A DNA stretch of 64,000 nucleotides from Hibiscus mutabilis (lineage: Eukaryota > Streptophyta > Magnoliopsida > Malvales > Malvaceae), in assembly GCA_019671005.1 (NCBI GenBank), contig CM033726.1, positions 7,261,213 through 7,325,212 on the forward strand. Reading direction: 5' to 3'. Of this stretch, positions 10,748 through 22,763 are shown one piece after another; position 1 is the stretch's first letter; each line of letters begins with the position of its first letter. The notes below the pieces were generated by a model that saw nothing but the letters and a program-made list of their open reading frames with translations, was not told the DNA's origin and did not search any database. A program made the position numbers and the translations under genes.

Positions 10748-11087
10748 GGTTAGGATCCACATACACAGTGTAAAACTCATTAAGTTTTATACGTTTTTTG
10801 GATCGTTGGATGGAGGAAATAGATGGTTGAGATTAATTCATTACTTTTTCCTAAGTGATAATCTTCACATATTCTACTATTAATCACAGCCATCCGTTTC
10901 ACCCATCCAATGATACAAAAAAGTAGGATATGTGAAATGAGTAGATGAGATTAGAAGTAGGATATGTGAAGATTTTCACTTGAAAAAAAAGTAAGGAGTT
11001 AATCTGAGCCATCCATTTTACCCATCTAATGGCCATGAATTAGTGTAAAACTAGTTAAATTTTACATAGTGTAAGTTGATCCTAACC
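10748..11087. mobile_element. MITE copy 2, same family as copy 1
   Basis: It begins ggttaggatccacatac and ends with the complement gttgatcctaacc. Internal blocks 'tggatcgttggatgg' and 'gataatcttcacat' are shared with copy 1. It sits 24 bp of TA repeat away from copy 1, in the same arrangement, and contains an extra internal segment (about 10920-10990) with a repeated 'gtaggatatgtgaa'. Confidence 0.75.
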
Positions 11088-11865
11088 CTATATATATATA
11101 GTTGCGGCTAATACTCAATTACTCAGCTACATGTTGACTAAGGGTCAGTTTTACATTACTTCTGAAAAGTGGAGTGGAAAAGTGATTTTAAAAGTGTTGT
11201 GAAAAAGTGATTTTGAAAAGCTGGATTTAAGAATTAAGATTTTAATGTTTGGTATTGCTGTTAAAAACTACTTTTGAGAGGTTAAAATATCTATTTTAGA
11301 CAATATGTTGTAAAATGTAAAATATATTAATTTAAATCATATTTAAATTTATTAATATTATAACATAAAATATATCAATTTAAATAATATTTTTATAACT
11401 TATTAATAATATTTTGATACGTAAAATATTAATATAAAATATTTTTAAGTAAAATATATTTTAATATTAATTAGTTTATTCAATAAAAAATGAAAACTAA
11501 CACATGTATGATATAAAAATTGAATAATAATTAACCCAAAAGGATTGGAAATAACAAAACAGAACAAATAATTAAAAGAAACACTAAATACTTTCAAAGG
11601 TTAAAAATGTAAACTCACCTAAGCGGTTTTGGTTAAAAGCTCGTTTTAAAAGTGGATGCGGACTTAAAAATTGGGTGTTTTCCATTGATTAATGGTTGGA
11701 AACGTGATTTTGGATCGGTAAATATAATCATAAACAAAACCTAAGTAAATTAGTGTGCTGAAATTGATTTTTTTATATTTTTTATTAAGTAAAGAAATAT
11801 TTACATTCTCAAGATAAATATTGAAAATCAAACTCATATAATATGGAGCAATATGAACATTTTTT
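11088..11865. other. AT-rich intergenic, no gene seen
   Basis: Two stretches of 'aagtgattttaaaagtg' type (11170-11280 and 11620-11720) face each other loosely and may be ends of a decayed element, but a clear terminal repeat could not be aligned. Confidence 0.35.
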
Positions 11866-12158
11866 AAGGCTTAAATGAAAAATAAGTGCCCAAAATATGC
11901 TTTTTTTGAACTTTAGGTGGCTAAAGTATTTTTTTTTTGTAAAAATAGGTGTCCAAAGTTTTAAAAGTTAAAATTTTAGGTACCAAATATGTCGCGTGTC
12001 AAGCATTGATTGGTTAAAAAAATTTAACACTCATTAACGATAAAGCACCTAAAATTATAACTTTTAAAATTTTAGCACCTATTTACATAAAAAAATTATT
12101 TTAAGTACCTAAAATTCAAAAAATATATACTTGGAGCACTTTTTTTTTATTTAAGCCT
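11866..12158. mobile_element. Foldback MITE with arms of about 115 bp
   Basis: The left arm starts aaggcttaaatgaaaaa and the right arm ends with the complement ttatttaagcctt. The arms stay alignable for about 115 bp each (aattttaggt at the inner end). The general pattern 'aaaaataggtgtccaaa' recurs in the element that hosts the large Copia at 24169 and 38475. The long terminal arms suggest a Mutator-like MITE. Confidence 0.7.
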
Positions 12159-12271
12159 TTTTTTTAATAAACACGAAGCGGTGGCATGTCAATACTTGGC
12201 CCTAGAAATTATGCATAGAAATGATAGACGATATTATTAATCATTTTTCTACTCTCACGGATTCTTAGATA

Positions 12272-13560
12272 AAAGGGTAAACTACATAAATGGTCACCGA
12301 ACTTTTAGGGTAGATTGATTTTGGTCACCGTATTTTTAAAATATTCGATAAGATCACTCAACATTTAATTTAATTTCAATACAGTCATTGAACTTTTAGT
12401 TCGCTTTCAATATGGTCCCTCTCGTTACCTTGTGTTAAAAGCTTACGATAATTTTGTTTTTCCTTAATAAAAAAGGGTAAATTACACCAATCATCACGCA
12501 ACTTTTTTCTCACTCCTATTTTGGTCACTAGAGTTTAAAAATTTTCAATTTAATAACTTAACTTTCGAATTGTTCATATTTTGACCACTCTCAAATGACA
12601 TATTTATACAAATAGAAAACTTCGATTAATCCTTAAAAAATATTTTGGTTAATTGGTAAATTCAGATTATTCAATTCTCAGTCTTATATTGTACCAATTA
12701 AATCAGATAATTGATTAACCAGTTAACCGAAATATTTGATTCTGGAAATATTTTTTTTACTTTGTTTATTAAAATATCAAATATGATAATATGGTAAATT
12801 TAATAATTGTTCGGTTGTGATAAAAGTGTAAAAACAACTAGAAAGTCAGAAATTGAAAGTTCACACCTATTAATCCTACCCATAGCCAAAAAAATTTAAA
12901 AAAAATTAGAAGGGTTTCAAAATTACTAGACTATAAGATATTGTAATACATAAAATTTAGAAATATTGTTTATAATAGATCAGATCGATTAATCAGTTTT
13001 GCTTAAAATTGTGAGCCGTAATTGAATCAAAATAATTTATTTTAAAAAATTATACCGAAATCGGATTCGATTAATCCTTAAAAATTATTTTGGTTAATTG
13101 CTAAATTCAAATTATTCAATTCTCGATCCTATATTGTACCAATTAAATCAGATAATCGATTTATCGGTTAATTAGAATATTTGATCCGAGTAATATTTTT
13201 TTACTTTGCTTATTAAAATATCAAATATGATAAATTTAATAATCAAAGTAAAAAAAAATTATTACCCGAGTTTTTTTAAAGATTATTTGAGTTTTCTATT
13301 TGTATAACCATGTCATTTGAGAGTGGTTAAAATATGAACAATTTGAAAGTTAAGTTATTAAATTAAAAATTGTTAAACTCTAGTGACTAAAATAGGAGTG
13401 AGAAGAAAGTTGAGTGATGATTGATGTAGTTTACCCATTTTTTATTAAGGAAAAACGAAAACTAACCTAACGATAAGACCATATCAAAATCAAACACTTA
13501 AATTTTAAACTCAAAAATTCATAAAGTAATTTTTTATTATATTTTTCGAAAACAATGTTA
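12272..13560. mobile_element. Long inverted-repeat element containing a direct duplication
   Basis: The arms 12452-12621 and 13290-13465 are inverted repeats of about 170 bp, including gggtaaattacacc at the left and its complement at the right; similarity continues more weakly outward. Inside, two direct copies (about 12619-12803 and 13067-13243, starting 'ttcgattaatccttaaaaa') share about 180 bp. No transposase-like ORF is seen, so it is non-autonomous. Confidence 0.6.
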
Positions 13561-14519
13561 AACTGACCATAAGTATATTGCGTGTTCATCTCAGTCATCG
13601 ACCAATATGACACAAGATTTGAGGAGTTCAACGAGAGTTGCAATTTGCAATTGGGCTAGCTACTACCACTGTGGATCTTACACCGCTTCTGATACCGAAG
13701 ATTTTAGAGGTTAGTAATCGGGCCAACAATTTTCTTTGGGTCGCAAAATCATTAACACTTGCTCTGAAATCATTAGCAGTATAATCTAACCAAATTTCAA
13801 GTTCTGGGTTCTCTCTCCTTCTTTTCCTTGTAGTTACTCTTTTGAATGAAAGAAATGTTGGTCATAAACAAAAACAAAAGAAGACACGTTCCTCATTTCC
13901 TTACTAGTTACAAAAAAAAAAAACATTATTATTAATTGTTATCAGTTTGTCTATTGGAATGAAACACCAAGTCTGTGAATAAATAAAACTGGATTGAGAG
14001 GGTTTCTACTGTACCCGACCTGTATAAGAAAACATTTACTACAACTAACTTTTGGTCGGTAACAAAATTGTGGTCCTTAAACTTTGTTGTTGTGTTATAT
14101 TGTAAGCGGCAACGACTTGTTCTGCATGGGACGTCGTCTTCTTACATGGGAATAATCCATTGTAAAATAATCTCCTTCCCCCCATTCTTGCCTTGCTCTT
14201 TCTGCCTAGCTTTGCCTGCATGCGTGCCCCCATTCTCACTTTTTTAATCAAAAGCAATTCTTACAAAATATATCTTCAAACATTTCATAATTCTTTATAT
14301 GTTCAAAATGAATAAGTGGAGAAGTCAAATGGTTTCTAAGAAATGTGGCCTAGGTGTTATTCGAGTCGATATTAAAGTAATAATGGAGGAATACTGAATG
14401 TTGAAACCCAGATTTTGATAAACATATAAGGAGACTAGAAATTGCGGTTTGCCATTCTTTATTTCACCTGAAACATCTTCCTTCTTGGTGCTTGATATTA
14501 TAATTTCATTAGAAGATTA
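13561..14519. other. Intergenic, no gene recognised
   Basis: No feature supported. The 70-codon minus-strand frame at 14045-14257 is basic and low in information and shows no conserved motif. Confidence 0.4.
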
Positions 14520-14959
14520 TCTTTATTAATCCATGTCCAAATACAAGCCCAAATCCATTTACAAACCTGAAAAACCCATTTACCCAATAATTACCCATAA
14601 CCAGATACCCATTTAACCCGACCCAGATATAACCTAAAATAATGAAACCCTAGACATAATATTTTACTGCCTGCCGCCGCCATCCCCTTTGCCCCTTCAC
14701 ATTCTGACCGTTGGATCGGATTGATCCTAGTCGACCCCTCAACTTCCCCCGCGCGTGGAGTGAACGCGCCGACTCCTCGACTCCCCGTGAGAAGCACGCG
14801 CCCCTGACTGGTCATCTGCAACCGCCGCCTGCCACGGCCGCCTCAGGTCCGAAAAGACAAAAATAAAGCATATTAAATTTCATTCAGAAACAGATCAGAG
14901 CAGAGGGTTATGACTACTTGTACTTATCTTCTTTTTACTTTGCATGACTATTTTTAGGG

Positions 14960-14967
14960 TATAAATA
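14960..14967 (+). promoter_or_regulatory. Possible TATA box of LTR copy B
   Basis: tataaata in the context agggtataaataacc, inside the LTR on the sense strand and downstream of the GC-rich block, as expected for a U3 promoter. Confidence 0.4.
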
Positions 14968-16174
14968 ACCCCGAAACAACGTTTGTAAGGGGAGATTCGG
15001 ATGAAAAATCAATATAAAAAGGACTCCCAGAAACGCAAGAACAGAGCTTCAAAGTGTAAAAAAAAAGGTAAATCCTTATTTTCTATTCGAATATAAATAC
15101 AAATAAAAAAGAGAGGATTTTTAGTCTTACCTCGGTTCAATTGCGAACCATCGCCGCCGTTCATGGTTGAGGATGAACCACCGATGATTGGTTCCGGCGC
15201 CGACTTCACCCTTCATTTGTAGGTCTGAAACTTTTAACTTCTAAGGGAAAAAGAAAGGGGAGGTTTTTTTCAGTTTAGGGTTCATGGGAAATGAAAATGG
15301 AGAGGATTTGATAGAGGCCGACTGGAAGAAAGGAAAAATGAAAGTTTTCAGCCTAATTTTGGCTTTTAAATTAGATAAAATGGGTTAATTACTTCATTAA
15401 TCCCCCGCCCCAAACCAGTATACATTGGTACCCTTCCGCATGGTTAATTCGTCACCAGGTCCTTGCTTCTTTGTTAGTTTTACAATTTCGTCCCTTCCTC
15501 TTTTGATATCCGATTTGAAGGGTTAAATACCTATTTTAGTCCCTGGCCTTAGTTCGTTTGTTAATTTAATCCTGATTAGTGGTCTATTTGAATATTCTGG
15601 GATGGTTAATTTTCTCGTTTGGTCTCTTCCTTCTTCATACGTTTATTTCCTACCCCTTTTAATCATGCCCGGCTATTTCATTTGTTTTTAAAGTTGGCCT
15701 TAGTTTATTCATTTGTTTACATATGTAATGGATAATATAATATATGCTTACATATACGATTTTTTTGTGGATAAATAGCCACTAAATTTTTATTAAATTC
15801 ATAAAAAAGTCACAATTATAACACATCCAAGAAAAAGAATATTTGAATTAAACAACTCAAAAAAAATTACAACTAAAAAATAAAGAAAAATAAAAATTTC
15901 TATGGAGATAAGCATATCAACAAAATTTAGCAGCTTCCTGAACTCTGTCTCTGTCCAAACGAGACGCATAAAGAAGTTAAGAAAGAGTGGTGCGCGATCC
16001 AAACTGTCAAGCAAAGAGTATTGCTACTTAGGACTGATTTTATCGGCAAATAGTCATCAACGAGTGGAGATATAATTTTTTAAGTGACCACCGACAAAAA
16101 CATAAATCAGAAATTAGCGCCGATTGAATCTCTGTGCGAATTGTGATCGCTAGGGTATGCTGAAACATGCCACA

Positions 16175-16280
16175 AAGACAGATGAACCAAACCACAAAAC
16201 AAAAACAAAAACATGTCACAAGGACAGAAGAAAAATCGTGTTATAAAGACAGAGAAGGAACGTGTTATAGAGACATAAAT
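16175..16280. repeat. Degenerate tandem repeat in LTR copy B
   Basis: About four units of the form 'catgtcacaaggacagaag', 'cgtgttataaagacagag' and 'cgtgttatagagacataa', period about 25-40 bp and irregular. Confidence 0.4.
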
Positions 16281-17039
16281 TTTTATTAAAAAAAACTAAT
16301 ATATTCGGTGGTCGACAACCAATACTAAAATTAATTTCTGACCACCGATAGAAAGGAATGATCAAAAATAAGAGCGACTAGGATTTCAAAGGGAATGATC
16401 AAAGAAGATAACGGCTAGGATTTTTTGAATAGTAGTTTTAAAACAGAATTTAAGTGTACTTACATATTGGATTTATGTATACTGTTTGTGTATTGTATCA
16501 AATAATGTTTATGTATTTAGATTTACGCCTTAATATTATTTTAAGATTTGTTTATATATTGTTATTGTAATTTAATATTTTGTTTTGTATTAATTATTTA
16601 GGTATAAAATTTATTGCATATAGTGTTAGGTCTTATTGTTCCGATATTTTATTAGGAGTGACATCTCTATCTTCGGGTGTCATTTCCTTTGACTACTGTG
16701 AATATCGAGATAAATTTTAAATTGTCATGCATACACACATTTTTTAAGAATTAATTTTTAAATTAATTCAAATTTTTATGTTTTTTAATAATTACGATGT
16801 GAATTCTTAGGTACTAATTTTGGGCGTTATGGGTGCTAATCCTTTTTCATAGGTAACTAATTCTCGGATTCGAATTTTTCTCTGGTTTTATTTTTTTTAG
16901 TGTTCGATCTATCCTTTTAAAATGATTAGTGGCGATTCTGAAATTTTGCGAAAAAAATGAATTTTACAAAATTCTTCTTTTAAATTAAATCTTTTAAAAA
17001 AAGAGGGAGACATTTTTGTTTTCAAAAGATAGTCACCAC

Positions 17040-17311
17040 ACACACTCGGTGAATCTCAGCTTCCTTGGCAGCAGTAGTATGTGTGGAGAATCTGAACTCT
17101 TTTTGCTGCTCATGGTGGAAGCATTGTAAACACGTTTTAGATAATAGGAAAAAAAAGACATAGACACATGATGTGAAACATAAACCTTTGTAGAATTGTA
17201 GTTTACCTTGTTCATTTGAAGATTGCAGCTGGATTTGCAGGCAGGAACAAGGTGTTTGCAATGCGAAAAAGCTAAAACAAAGCACGGTGATGAAGGATCT
17301 TTCAGCTCCAT
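17040..17311 (-). pseudogene. Possible truncated gene: first exons only
   Basis: An ATG at 17311 opens 35 codons (MELKDPSSPCFVLAFSHCKH start, five Cys in all) ending at 17207 before a consensus-like GTAAAC donor. A plausible second exon (frame QKEFRFSTHTTAAKEAEIHR) follows after an acceptor ending gagcag and stops where LTR copy B begins. A TATA-like tataaaa on the minus strand lies about 90 bp upstream of the ATG. The family is not recognised. It could be a gene whose 3' part was cut off by the LTR, or chance. The rest was not found left of the LTR. Confidence 0.35.
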
Positions 17312-17396
17312 CAGTTTTCTCTCAAGATTTTTTCTCTCCTTGAAAAAAAAAAAACTTATTTTGATTACAGCTTTCTAATTGTCTGAGAATATGGCT

Positions 17397-17406
17397 GTTT
17401 TTATAT
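17397..17406 (-). promoter_or_regulatory. TATA-like element upstream of the truncated gene
   Basis: The minus strand reads ccatataaaaac, 85-95 bp upstream of the ATG at 17311, a normal plant spacing for TATA plus a short leader. Confidence 0.35.
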
Positions 17407-18343
17407 GGAAGGGGAAACCCCATTTACAAAGAGGAAAGAGAAGGAGAAAAAAAGAGCAGACACAAAGCACAAAGGTGCAGAGTTCCAAAAACACGTAATT
17501 ACACGCAAAAAAAATCTTAAATTTTCGAAGAACACAAGGCTGTCAAATAAAAAGATGAAACAAGACGGGGAAATAATGTTAAAAGTTGTTTGGAAGCAAG
17601 GCTTTTGTTTTTCAAAGACAAAACACGTGCATGTGTAGTAAATCCATGAAAGGCCAGTGAAGAAATGAAGAATGAGGAGAAGAGTGTCCAACTAGCCCAG
17701 AATGTTTGACCAACATTACAAATTTACAGGGCTAAACTATCATTATGATGATTAATTATTACTTGCATATTAACAATAACAACTGTGAAAAAACTGAGTT
17801 CAACCTCCACAAGGAAAATCAACTCCAACGTATATATTTATATATTCAATTGTTCAGGTGTTGCAATACAAGTTGCATTTAAAAAGAAAAAGGTTAGAAG
17901 TTGACTTTTAGCTTGATATTCTTTTACTAGTTTCCTTCTTCTCTTAAGCCTTAAAGCACCCTTTAATAGAATGGTATCCTATGCTATCATATTTGGTTCT
18001 CTAGGGTGAGTGTATGATATGAATTATGAATTCATCATCATATTCGAGTATGTTAAGTATCGAATGCCAATATCTTAAAGAAAATGGAATATGATGACCC
18101 TTTGATTGTTGTTACCTTGGTCATAACATTAATAAAAAGTCTTAATTATGAACATGAAGCAAAACAAAAACAAATACTATAAGCTTGCAGCTCAATTTGC
18201 ATGCATGAGATTGAAACTATAAGCATGACACTCTAAAACCTACTGCCAATTACACGGCAAGCGAGAGAAAAGTAGATGATGTATGTAACTTGATAAGAAA
18301 AATAAAATAAAAGTTTCTATAACCTATGATAGAACAGTACTTT
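17407..18343. other. Intergenic between the truncated gene and the gar2-related gene
   Basis: AT-rich. The overlapping frames at 17401-17691 on both strands have no recognisable features. The 3' untranslated region of the gar2-related gene should lie immediately left of 18344. Confidence 0.4.
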
Positions 18344-20204
18344 TCAGAATCTACAGCAAAGGAGGTCCTGCCTCCAACCTCTATGCTTCCGGTAATGTCT
18401 CCGATCGGCTTTCGCCATTCTTACTGGACTGCTATTCCACTCAGACTGCAATCTGAATAAAGGAGGGGAAGAAGAAATCAAAACAGCTAATAATTAGTCA
18501 TGCATTGGTTATAGACGAAGAAGTTAGGAGCAAGACAAATAGTTGCCAGTAAATTACATTGGGAATGCGAAGGAGCGAGTGCTTGTTGTGCTGCTATCTG
18601 ATCTAAGAGAGAGACTGCCCGAATACGCTATTGGCCCAGAGTAACTTATTAGACCTGTTACCTGCCCTGCTGCTGAGAAACTAGACTCTCCAAATCCATG
18701 TTGCAGATTGTTTGATGAAGGCAGATCAGTTGTACCTTCAAGCTTGGGTGTACCTACGGTCTCGGGAGGTTCACAGTCAAGATTGTGCCAACCCTCATCT
18801 TTTCCATTCGGTGGTGCAGAAGAATCAGAGCCACATGCGACGCTTTGAACCGCTAGTTTGTTATCATCACATACCTCACTGACAAGGCCATTGCTGGTAG
18901 ATTCCTCAGCAGAGCTAAACCTGGTAGCTTCCCCTTTCCCTCTGTTCAATTCTTCAGCTACAGAGCCTGATGTAGCAGCAGATAGACTTGTTTCCTTGCC
19001 ACTATTGTTTGATTCTTTATCTGCAGAAACCAAAAGAGGCATCACGGTGACTTCCTTTTCCCTTGAATTCTGCATAAAAATCAAAATACATTCATGTTAC
19101 TTCTTAAGATATGAACTTAATAGATTCCCAACTTAACAATACACTTTTGATGGAAACAAAATTACTATGATTTTTCTTCTTGTTTCAAGATTTTGTATGG
19201 ACGGACGTTCATTCTGGGAAACATATATAATTATTAGAAACGAGGCACCTTTGATGCTAAATCCAAACATGAATGCAGAAATTAGAAGAAAAAATGTAAT
19301 CATGCATGTTTCCTTGCATCCATAGGTGAATCCATATCGTTGTTTCAAGGAATTTCGGCATAGTACTTTGGAATTGTAGGAACTTTGAACAAAATAAGCT
19401 TACCTCAAAACACTGTTGCTCAATTCCATTACTTCTGTAATCGGAAGCCATGGCTTTGGAATTCAATGTGCTCAATTCTGGTATGGAAAGTAACTCTCCA
19501 AGAGTAAACACCTCTTTGGGGACGTCATCCGTGATAATTTTCATTGTATCATCCTTCATTTCCCCAGTCAGAATAAAATCCTTAGAATCACATTGACTAG
19601 GAATTCCCTTGTTAGGCTCATTTTCTTCTAGAGATAAGGAAACATCCTGCATACATATATCAGCATGGAGATTTTTATTAGAACCACATTCATTGTCAAT
19701 ATCATCGTCCGTTTGATTTTCTTCCAGAGGCATGGAACCAACTTGCATAGATATATCACTCTGGGGTTTTTCTTTCAGCAGTTTACTATCTTGATCAGTT
19801 TCCGAGGGGAGAAAGTCGGAATTGCTCTTCACATCCTCCCCACTGTCAAACAAGAACTTGTCCTGTGTAGGAACTCCCACATCAATGCAGATGTCTTTGA
19901 CAACATGATATGTAGTCTCTTTATAGCAAACTACCAATTCGGGCCATGCACATTCCATCACACTTTTGTCCATATAGAAAACCGAGTCCTGAAATGAATC
20001 CATATTCTTCGAAGAACGAGAATTACATGTCACGAAATCTCCGACCTCCTTTTCATTACCATTGGGAAAGTCATTAACACTCATAGAACAATCTAGTTTT
20101 GGTGCTGGCCATCCATTCCCTGACTTCCCTTGATATGATGCAGGATCCAAATCCCCATCAGTTCCGTTTTTATCATGCATTAGTCCATTCTGATCACCCT
20201 TCAT
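18344..20204 (-). CDS. gar2-related plant protein (three coding exons)
   Basis: Coding exons on the minus strand are 19404-20204, 18558-19069 and 18344-18452 (801+512+109 nt, 473 codons plus TGA). Introns follow GT-AG: donor gag|gtaagc, acceptor tgcag|aattc; donor ccaat|gtaatt, acceptor attcag|attgc. The ATG at 20204 is chosen because an in-frame stop lies about 50 nt upstream. The protein is acidic, Ser-rich and mostly disordered. Conserved-looking blocks are ECAWPELVVCYKET (about 84-97), FTLGELLSIPEL (about 233-244) and a basic C-terminus with SEWNSSPVRMAKADRR and a CCRF end. These match my memory of plant proteins called '18S pre-ribosomal assembly protein gar2-related' (Arabidopsis AT2G03810). 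That name is inherited from weak similarity; the function is unknown. No RNA-binding domain is visible. Several exon-intron joins restore the conserved reading frame, so the model is solid. Confidence 0.85.
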
Positions 20205-20960
20205 AAATCCTTCTGCATTCAATCCACCGGAGGCTTTCCTTTGTTCTCGAAAAGTTTAGAGTCTACAAAGGAATAACAATCTGAGTCACTCTAGTGGCCT
20301 ACAGTCGAACGGCAAGGCCTCGCTATCTGCTGACACTATGAGATTTACGAGTGAGTAACATCCGAAAGATGAAAATGTAGATGAATACATTTGCAGCCAT
20401 TTTGATTAAAAGAGCACAATGATAAAACAAAGCAAAACTGACTCCCAGTAGATGAAGAAAATAGAAAGCAAAGATACAATATAGAAACACAGCAGTCAAG
20501 ATGATGAGAAGGAAAGATTAGAAAAAAAAACTTATTATTACCAAATTTCATGTTTTACATAGGTTGGTTTCGTGGTTGAAACGAGTAGTATAACAAAATT
20601 CTATCTCTAATCAGATCTAACACATCAAAATTATTAGTATAACAAAAATCCCAGGTTGGATTAACTATCAAACTCATGAAAAAACAAATAGTAAAAAACA
20701 AAAGGAGAGAATATCAAAGATCTGAAGCAAATCCAAACAAATACAACCCCCCCCCCCCCAAAAAAAAACAAGTTGATACCTTTTTTTTTCCTTCTCTGTT
20801 GATTAAAAGTTCGAACTTTCACCGAGCTTCACTGCAAAAGCCAAGAAAATACAAGGTTGGAAATTAAACAAAGGGGATCTTCAGAGTAAAGAAGAGAGCC
20901 TTTGGAGCTTGGGGCGTTTCTAATAAAAGGAGAAGCTTTGGGTATGTTTTAAGAGCGGAT
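20205..20960 (-). promoter_or_regulatory. 5' leader region of the gar2-related gene
   Basis: No coding frame continues upstream of 20204. Acceptor-like sites (tttgtag near 20261; cttttgcag near 20833) suggest one or more introns in the 5' untranslated region, with transcription starting near 20900-20960. A homopolymer junction C13-A10 at about 20748-20769 lies in this leader. Splice sites here are guesses. Confidence 0.4.
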
Positions 20961-22273
20961 TCTCCAACAGGTGAAAGACCAAAAGAGTAGAAACTAGAAA
21001 GTGAAATAAAGAAATGAGAGGGTTTTAATTATAGGAAAAAACATTGTAATAAAAAGGGTCAAAAGTCAAAGCTTTACATCAATCTGCTATTAATTGCCAT
21101 GGCAAACCAAACAAACGGCTCTATTTTCTTTTTTTTCTGATTTTTTTATTTATTAGACTCATTTTCGGCATTAATTATCCTCAACCCATTTTTAGAACTA
21201 TATTAAACACAATGATAACACCGCTTTACCCGGTCACTTTCTCTGAAACTTTTTTAAAGAAAATTCGATCAAATTTTCCTTCCAACCAAACAGCAGCAGC
21301 AGCGACAACAAAAAAAAAGAAGGGGAGACCAGAACAATCTCTCTTTTTTTTCCTCTTTTTTCCTTTTCCCTTTCCCTTTGACTTTGTTATTTTTTATTTT
21401 TTCGAAGCCGACAAAGGTGTCGGAAATCTGAGTTCTGTTCTTGAAGTCAAAGCGCTTTTGTTTGTTTGTATTCCGCCGGAGAAATGGAAGAAAATAAAAG
21501 CCGGCAGAAAGAAAAACAAAAAAGAAAGTTTCAAGTTGTAACTGCGAAACCAGTGATGATGATGATGATGAAGATGACCGTGATTTCGTGTACACGTGAT
21601 AAGTTTGTTAAAGGAGGGTCTAATTTTGATTTTAGTCCTTGTACTAAGTTTGAGATTTTATCTCGTAATCCCAAATCTCATAATCACATAGGGGCCTTGA
21701 TCTCTATATTTTAATTTGAATTGTTTTAAATTTGGATTTGTTCCAATTGGGCGGACTTAGACGAATTTGAATAATTTAAAATTTTTATAAAATATAAATA
21801 TTTTAGTCCAAATATAATAATTAATTTAACTAAAATATATAAGTAACAAATTGAAAAAATAGTCAAATTTAGGTACCAATTTCAGCCAAAAAGATAAATT
21901 TAGGTATCTAATTGGAAAAAAATCAAACATACCAAATATGTCCAAGAAGCCAAATTTATGTACTTAATTGGATAGAAAAGTCAAGTTCAAGTGTTTAATT
22001 GGACAAAATATCAAAAAACCGATATCGAAATGTATATTTTATCCATATAATAATATAAAAGCAAAAGGAACAAATTAAAATAGAGGATTAAATTAGAATA
22101 CCAAAGGGATTAAAATCAGAATTAAACCTTAAAGGAGATCTTGAGCTGTCAATTTCTTTACTTTGGATTAAAGGGGATAGCTGAAAAGAAGTGTGGGGCT
22201 GTCAGCAGTGGATAGAAAGTAAGCTTATCGTTAAGAAACCGTTTTTTTTTTTGTCAACGATTTTCACAAATTA
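20961..22273. other. Promoter side and intergenic sequence
   Basis: AT-rich. The overlapping frames at 21212-21595 on both strands are artefacts of T/C-rich, A-rich and (gat)n stretches ((atg)n near 21555-21573) rather than genes. Lines of 'aaatttaggtacc/tatctaattgg' repeat at 21860-22010. Confidence 0.4.
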
Positions 22274-22521
22274 TGTTATAAGTCCGGCTCGCCATATCAT
22301 TTATAGTTTCAACTAATAAAAAATATTAATTTTATTAAAATTTTTCATATCATATTTTTAGCAAGTAAATTTTCACTTAAATTTATTGTAAATTAAATTA
22401 AAAATCACTTTTTACCAATTGTAGATTCACTTAGTAAAAAGATAACATGGAAAAATTTAATAAAATTGATACTTTTTATTGGTTGAGATCATAAATGACG
22501 TTGCGAGCAGGACCTATGACA
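22274..22521. mobile_element. Mutator-like foldback MITE, relative of the 4.6-kb copy
   Basis: Arms of about 80 bp: the left contains ctcgccatatcatttatag and the right contains the complement of gctcgcaacgtcatttatga. The 'tccggctc.cc...gtcattta' core is shared with the MITE at 4549-4727. A target duplication could not be defined. Confidence 0.6.
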
Positions 22522-22763
22522 AACACACGATTTAGATGATATGTCGAATTGATTGGTGACACGTGTACTCAACTTAGGAAAATGGTAGAGTGCTCCTAGA
22601 AAAAAAAAACGTAGATCTTTTTTAGTTGATTTAGGGTGTGTTTGTTTAAAATATTTTGAGGAAAATATTTTTTGTATTTGGTTTCAATCAAATTAACTGA
22701 TCAATATAAGACTAATTACAAATCTAATAAAAAACACTTTAATCTTTATAAGATGATTTCTCG

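Larger units (their letters stand above)
14520..17038 (+). mobile_element. Gypsy-type LTR, copy B (diverged from copy A)
   Basis: It shares with copy A the ccgttggatc block near 14705, GACTCCTCGACT (14771-14782), a C/T-rich 'taattac' stretch at 15390-15500 and GGGTGCTAATCCTT (16831-16844) followed by a 'gtggcgattctg' block. The right end is taken as gatagtcaccaca at 17038, directly against exon-like sequence of a possible gene. The left edge is not resolved. Divergence from copy A is high, and 15770-16400 looks like added unrelated sequence. Confidence 0.5.

Noticed and set aside
1200..17038. LTR copies A and B as the two ends of a single 15.8-kb element
   Set aside because: They are highly diverged, no PBS follows copy A at 3734, no polypurine tract precedes copy B, and the DNA between is a mix of unrelated elements.
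17401..17691. Membrane-like 96-codon protein
   Set aside because: The hydrophobic look comes from T-rich DNA on the minus strand; no start context and no conserved motif.
21269..21595. Ser-rich protein on the minus strand
   Set aside because: The serine run comes from a (gat)n microsatellite and the rest from homopolymer-rich DNA; no conserved features.
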